DNA from: Sphingobacterium sp. LZ7M1
GTDB taxonomy: Bacteria > Bacteroidota > Bacteroidia > Sphingobacteriales > Sphingobacteriaceae
Direction: 5' to 3'
DNA length: 64,000 bases
Assembly (NCBI RefSeq): GCF_024296865.1
Contig: NZ_CP101134.1
Coordinates: 372,001-436,000, forward strand
Numbering within the stretch: position 1 is the stretch's first letter; each line of letters starts with the position of its first letter. Made by a program: the position numbers and the translations under genes. Below are positions 62,182 to 64,000 of the stretch, piece after piece. The notes beneath the pieces were generated by a model that was not told where the DNA came from, made no database searches, and saw only the letters and a program-made list of their open reading frames with translations.

Positions 62182-62784
62182 ATGGATTTACAATTATCGA
62201 TGGATAAGCAAGAGTTGATGAATGAAGAACTACTAAAATCAAGAAAAGCAAAGAAATTTAATCTTTGGCTTGGAATGATCGGTATGTTCATGATGTTTGC
62301 TGCTTTGACAAGTGGATTTATAGTATATACTGCAAGTGGTGTAGATAAGGGGATCAAAACTATCTTACCATATGCGTTCATCTATAGTACCGCAGTAATT
62401 GTATTAAGTAGTGTTAGCATGTACCTTGCTTTCAAAGCAGTAAAAGCTAATCAAATATCAAAACAAAAGACCTACTTATTGATTACTATTGTATTAGGGG
62501 TAGTTTTCTTTTGGTTGCAAGTCGAAGCTTGGTCTGTATTGTTTCATAGAGGGATAACCTTTGTGAACTCTAATGCTTCGCAATCGTTCATATACGTATT
62601 TACAGGCTTACACTTAGCCCACATCATAGCCGGAATATTGGTGTTGGTTAGATGTTATATTGGAGCAATGCGCAAAATTGCTCTTGATAACAATATCTTC
62701 CGGATGGAACTTGCCTCTATATTTTGGCATTTTCTAGGTCTATTATGGATTTATATTTATGTTTTCTTACTTTTGAATCAATAA
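62182..62784 (+). CDS. Cytochrome c oxidase subunit III (short form)
   Basis: 200 residues with five membrane helices. The COX3 pattern is seen in FNLWLGMIGMFMMFAALTSG, TGLHLAHIIAGILVLV and SIFWHFLGLLWIYIYVFLLL. The short five-helix form lacks the first two helices of mitochondrial subunit III. A second subunit III gene follows after 9 bases, so one may have a specialised role or both may be needed. It is tightly linked to ctaB. Confidence 0.9.
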   Translation: MDLQLSMDKQELMNEELLKSRKAKKFNLWLGMIGMFMMFAALTSGFIVYTASGVDKGIKTILPYAFIYSTAVIVLSSVSMYLAFKAVKANQISKQKTYLLITIVLGVVFFWLQVEAWSVLFHRGITFVNSNASQSFIYVFTGLHLAHIIAGILVLVRCYIGAMRKIALDNNIFRMELASIFWHFLGLLWIYIYVFLLLNQ

Positions 62785-62793
62785 CAGTAAACA

Positions 62794-63531
62794 ATGAGTA
62801 CAACAGTATCGCAATTGGATAAGGTAAAACAAGGACCTTGGAGCGGAGGTAAATCACCTTGGAACTTAGAGTATGGAAAGATCATGATGTGGTTTTTCCT
62901 AGTATCAGATGCATTTACATTCTCTGCATTCTTGATTTATTATGGTGCTCAAAAATTTGCGCAACCTAGCTGGATTGATGCGGATAAGGTATTCCAATCT
63001 ATTCCAGGTATCGCAGATTCAGGTCAACCTTTGGTTTTCGTGGGTATCATGACTTTTATTTTGATCATGTCTTCCGTTACGATGGTACTTGCCGTAGAAG
63101 CAGGACATCGAAATTCAAAGCAAGAGGTTGTCAAATGGATGTTATGGACTATTTTAGGTGGTCTTATGTTCATAGGCTGTCAGGCTTTAGAGTGGAGCCA
63201 CTTACATCACATGGGCTTCTGGTTCGGTCAAAATCCAGCAACTGGATTAACGGATGATAATGCCATTGTAAATGCTCTCCAACCTTATTTCACCAAGGAC
63301 ATTTCTTACACAGCTGCATTGCAGTTCTCTAATCTATTCTTTACCATTACAGGTTTTCACGGATTCCACGTATCAATCGGTATATTGTTGAACATTATTG
63401 TGTTGAGCATGACCTTAAACAATACGTTTGAAAGAAGAGGAACTTACCTAATGATTGAAAAAGTAGGTTTATACTGGCACTTTGTGGATTTAGTTTGGGT
63501 ATTCGTATTTACCTTCTTCTACCTAGTATAA
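62794..63531 (+). CDS. ctaE: Cytochrome c oxidase subunit III (second copy)
   Basis: 245 residues. COX3-type helices include KIMMWFFLVSDAFTFSAFLI, VTMVLAVEAGHRNSKQEV, FFTITGFHGFHVSIGILL and GLYWHFVDLVWVFVFTFFYL. The Glu in QALEWSHLHHMG lies in the position that is conserved across subunit III. It has an extra loop of about 40 residues (about 145-175) absent from the shorter copy just upstream. It lies 27 bases before subunit IV. Confidence 0.92.
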   Translation: MSTTVSQLDKVKQGPWSGGKSPWNLEYGKIMMWFFLVSDAFTFSAFLIYYGAQKFAQPSWIDADKVFQSIPGIADSGQPLVFVGIMTFILIMSSVTMVLAVEAGHRNSKQEVVKWMLWTILGGLMFIGCQALEWSHLHHMGFWFGQNPATGLTDDNAIVNALQPYFTKDISYTAALQFSNLFFTITGFHGFHVSIGILLNIIVLSMTLNNTFERRGTYLMIEKVGLYWHFVDLVWVFVFTFFYLV

Positions 63532-63564
63532 TTTTTGTAAGAATTATTTTAAAATTCATTGAAC

Positions 63565-63942
63565 ATGACTAATCACGAAAATATATCAGAACACGATGCG
63601 CATGCGCATGGCGAAGGAATGGATAAAAAACGTATCTGGAGTGTATTCTTTGTTCTATTAGCTTTAACAGCATTAGAATTCTTAATCGCTTTAGGTTTTG
63701 TACACCACTGGGGAATCATACAAAAAGGAATGCTAGTGAATACAATCTATATTGTATTGACATTGGTAAAAGCCTATTATATCGTAGCATTCTTCATGCA
63801 CTTGAAGTTCGAGAAATCTAGCTTTATCGTTACTTGTGCAGTAGTATTTTTCTTTATTATCTATTTCATTATTTTAATGTTGGTTGAAGGTGGTTATTTA
63901 CACACTGTAATGACTCATCAACCTACTTTCCCACATCAATAA
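63565..63942 (+). CDS. Cytochrome c oxidase subunit IV (prokaryotic type)
   Basis: 125 residues from the ATG at 63565; a TTG two codons upstream is less likely. A His-rich, acidic N-terminus is followed by three membrane helices (about 25-45, 55-75 and 85-108). VKAYYIVAFFMHLKFE is a family hallmark. The subunit stabilises the oxidase core. It lies at the end of the visible operon, 11 bases before the next start codon. Confidence 0.9.
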   Translation: MTNHENISEHDAHAHGEGMDKKRIWSVFFVLLALTALEFLIALGFVHHWGIIQKGMLVNTIYIVLTLVKAYYIVAFFMHLKFEKSSFIVTCAVVFFFIIYFIILMLVEGGYLHTVMTHQPTFPHQ

Positions 63943-63953
63943 GCATATAAGTA

Positions 63954-64000
63954 ATGAGTAAAAATACTCGTTCAAAAAATATATCAAAATTAATAATCCT
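63954..64000 (+). CDS. Truncated gene start at right edge
   Basis: An ATG at 63954 opens MSKNTRSKNISKLII and runs off the window after 47 bases. The basic start followed by a hydrophobic run fits a signal anchor. In Bacteroidota this position usually holds a SCO1/SenC copper-chaperone gene, but the visible residues cannot confirm that. Confidence 0.45.
   Translation, partial: MSKNTRSKNISKLII

Overview
The window is chromosomal DNA of a Bacteroidota bacterium, most likely a member of the Sphingobacteriaceae (Sphingobacterium or Pedobacter type). The grounds are a SusC/SusD pair with glycoside hydrolases, an alternative complex III (ActABCDEF) directly followed by an aa3-type cytochrome oxidase operon, many secreted proteins and lipoproteins, weak Shine-Dalgarno sequences, and repeated TAnnTTTG boxes (the Bacteroidota -7 promoter element) at sensible distances from starts. 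The assignment rests on gene content and motifs, not on a database search.

Region by region. (1) 1-2.6 kb: a truncated secreted coiled-coil protein on the minus strand, then an LVIVD-repeat lipoprotein and a small outer-membrane beta-barrel protein. (2) 2.9-7.2 kb: SAM hydroxide adenosyltransferase (minus), then phoH, purC, a STAS-domain protein and rnz. (3) 7.3-12.2 kb: histidine operon hisC-hisB-hisH-hisA-hisF-hisIE, without hisG and hisD. (4) 12.3-14.9 kb: a WD40 protein, a membrane protein and a free methionine-(R)-sulfoxide reductase. (5) 14.9-23.2 kb: dacB, maeB and ruvA (minus) and pepP (plus), bracketed by two repeat-packed intergenic islands. The islands carry the same three repeat modules in the same order but in opposite orientation. 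(6) 23.2-37.7 kb: a fucose-centred polysaccharide utilisation locus with two GH29 fucosidases, a GH3 enzyme, a sialidase-fold (BNR) protein, SusD, SusC, a ROK regulator and a divergent HGSNAT-like membrane acetyltransferase. (7) 37.8-40.5 kb: rpsO and pnp. (8) 40.6-48.3 kb: GH95 fucosidase, collagen-like lipoprotein, DUF493 protein, GH92 alpha-mannosidase with a divergent LacI regulator and a palindromic operator candidate between them, and msrB. (9) 48.6 kb to the end: actABCDEF, then cytochrome oxidase subunits II and I, haem A synthase, haem O synthase, two subunit III proteins, subunit IV and the first codons of another gene.

How the parts work together. Secreted fucosidases, a GH92 mannosidase, a GH3 enzyme and a BNR protein on either side of SusCD suggest use of fucosylated, probably mannose- and amino-sugar-containing glycans. 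ROK and LacI regulators would control the two halves. The last 15 kb encodes a complete quinol-to-oxygen electron-transfer chain: alternative complex III oxidises menaquinol and passes electrons through c-type haems to a CuA/haem-a oxidase, with the haem-a biosynthesis enzymes in the same operon.

No phage, IS element, CRISPR array, tRNA or rRNA gene was seen. I found no convincing wholly new system. The most unusual structures are the paired inverted repeat islands, a nested palindrome at 22.4-22.6 kb, and the fucose locus with its unassigned BNR protein and membrane acetyltransferase.
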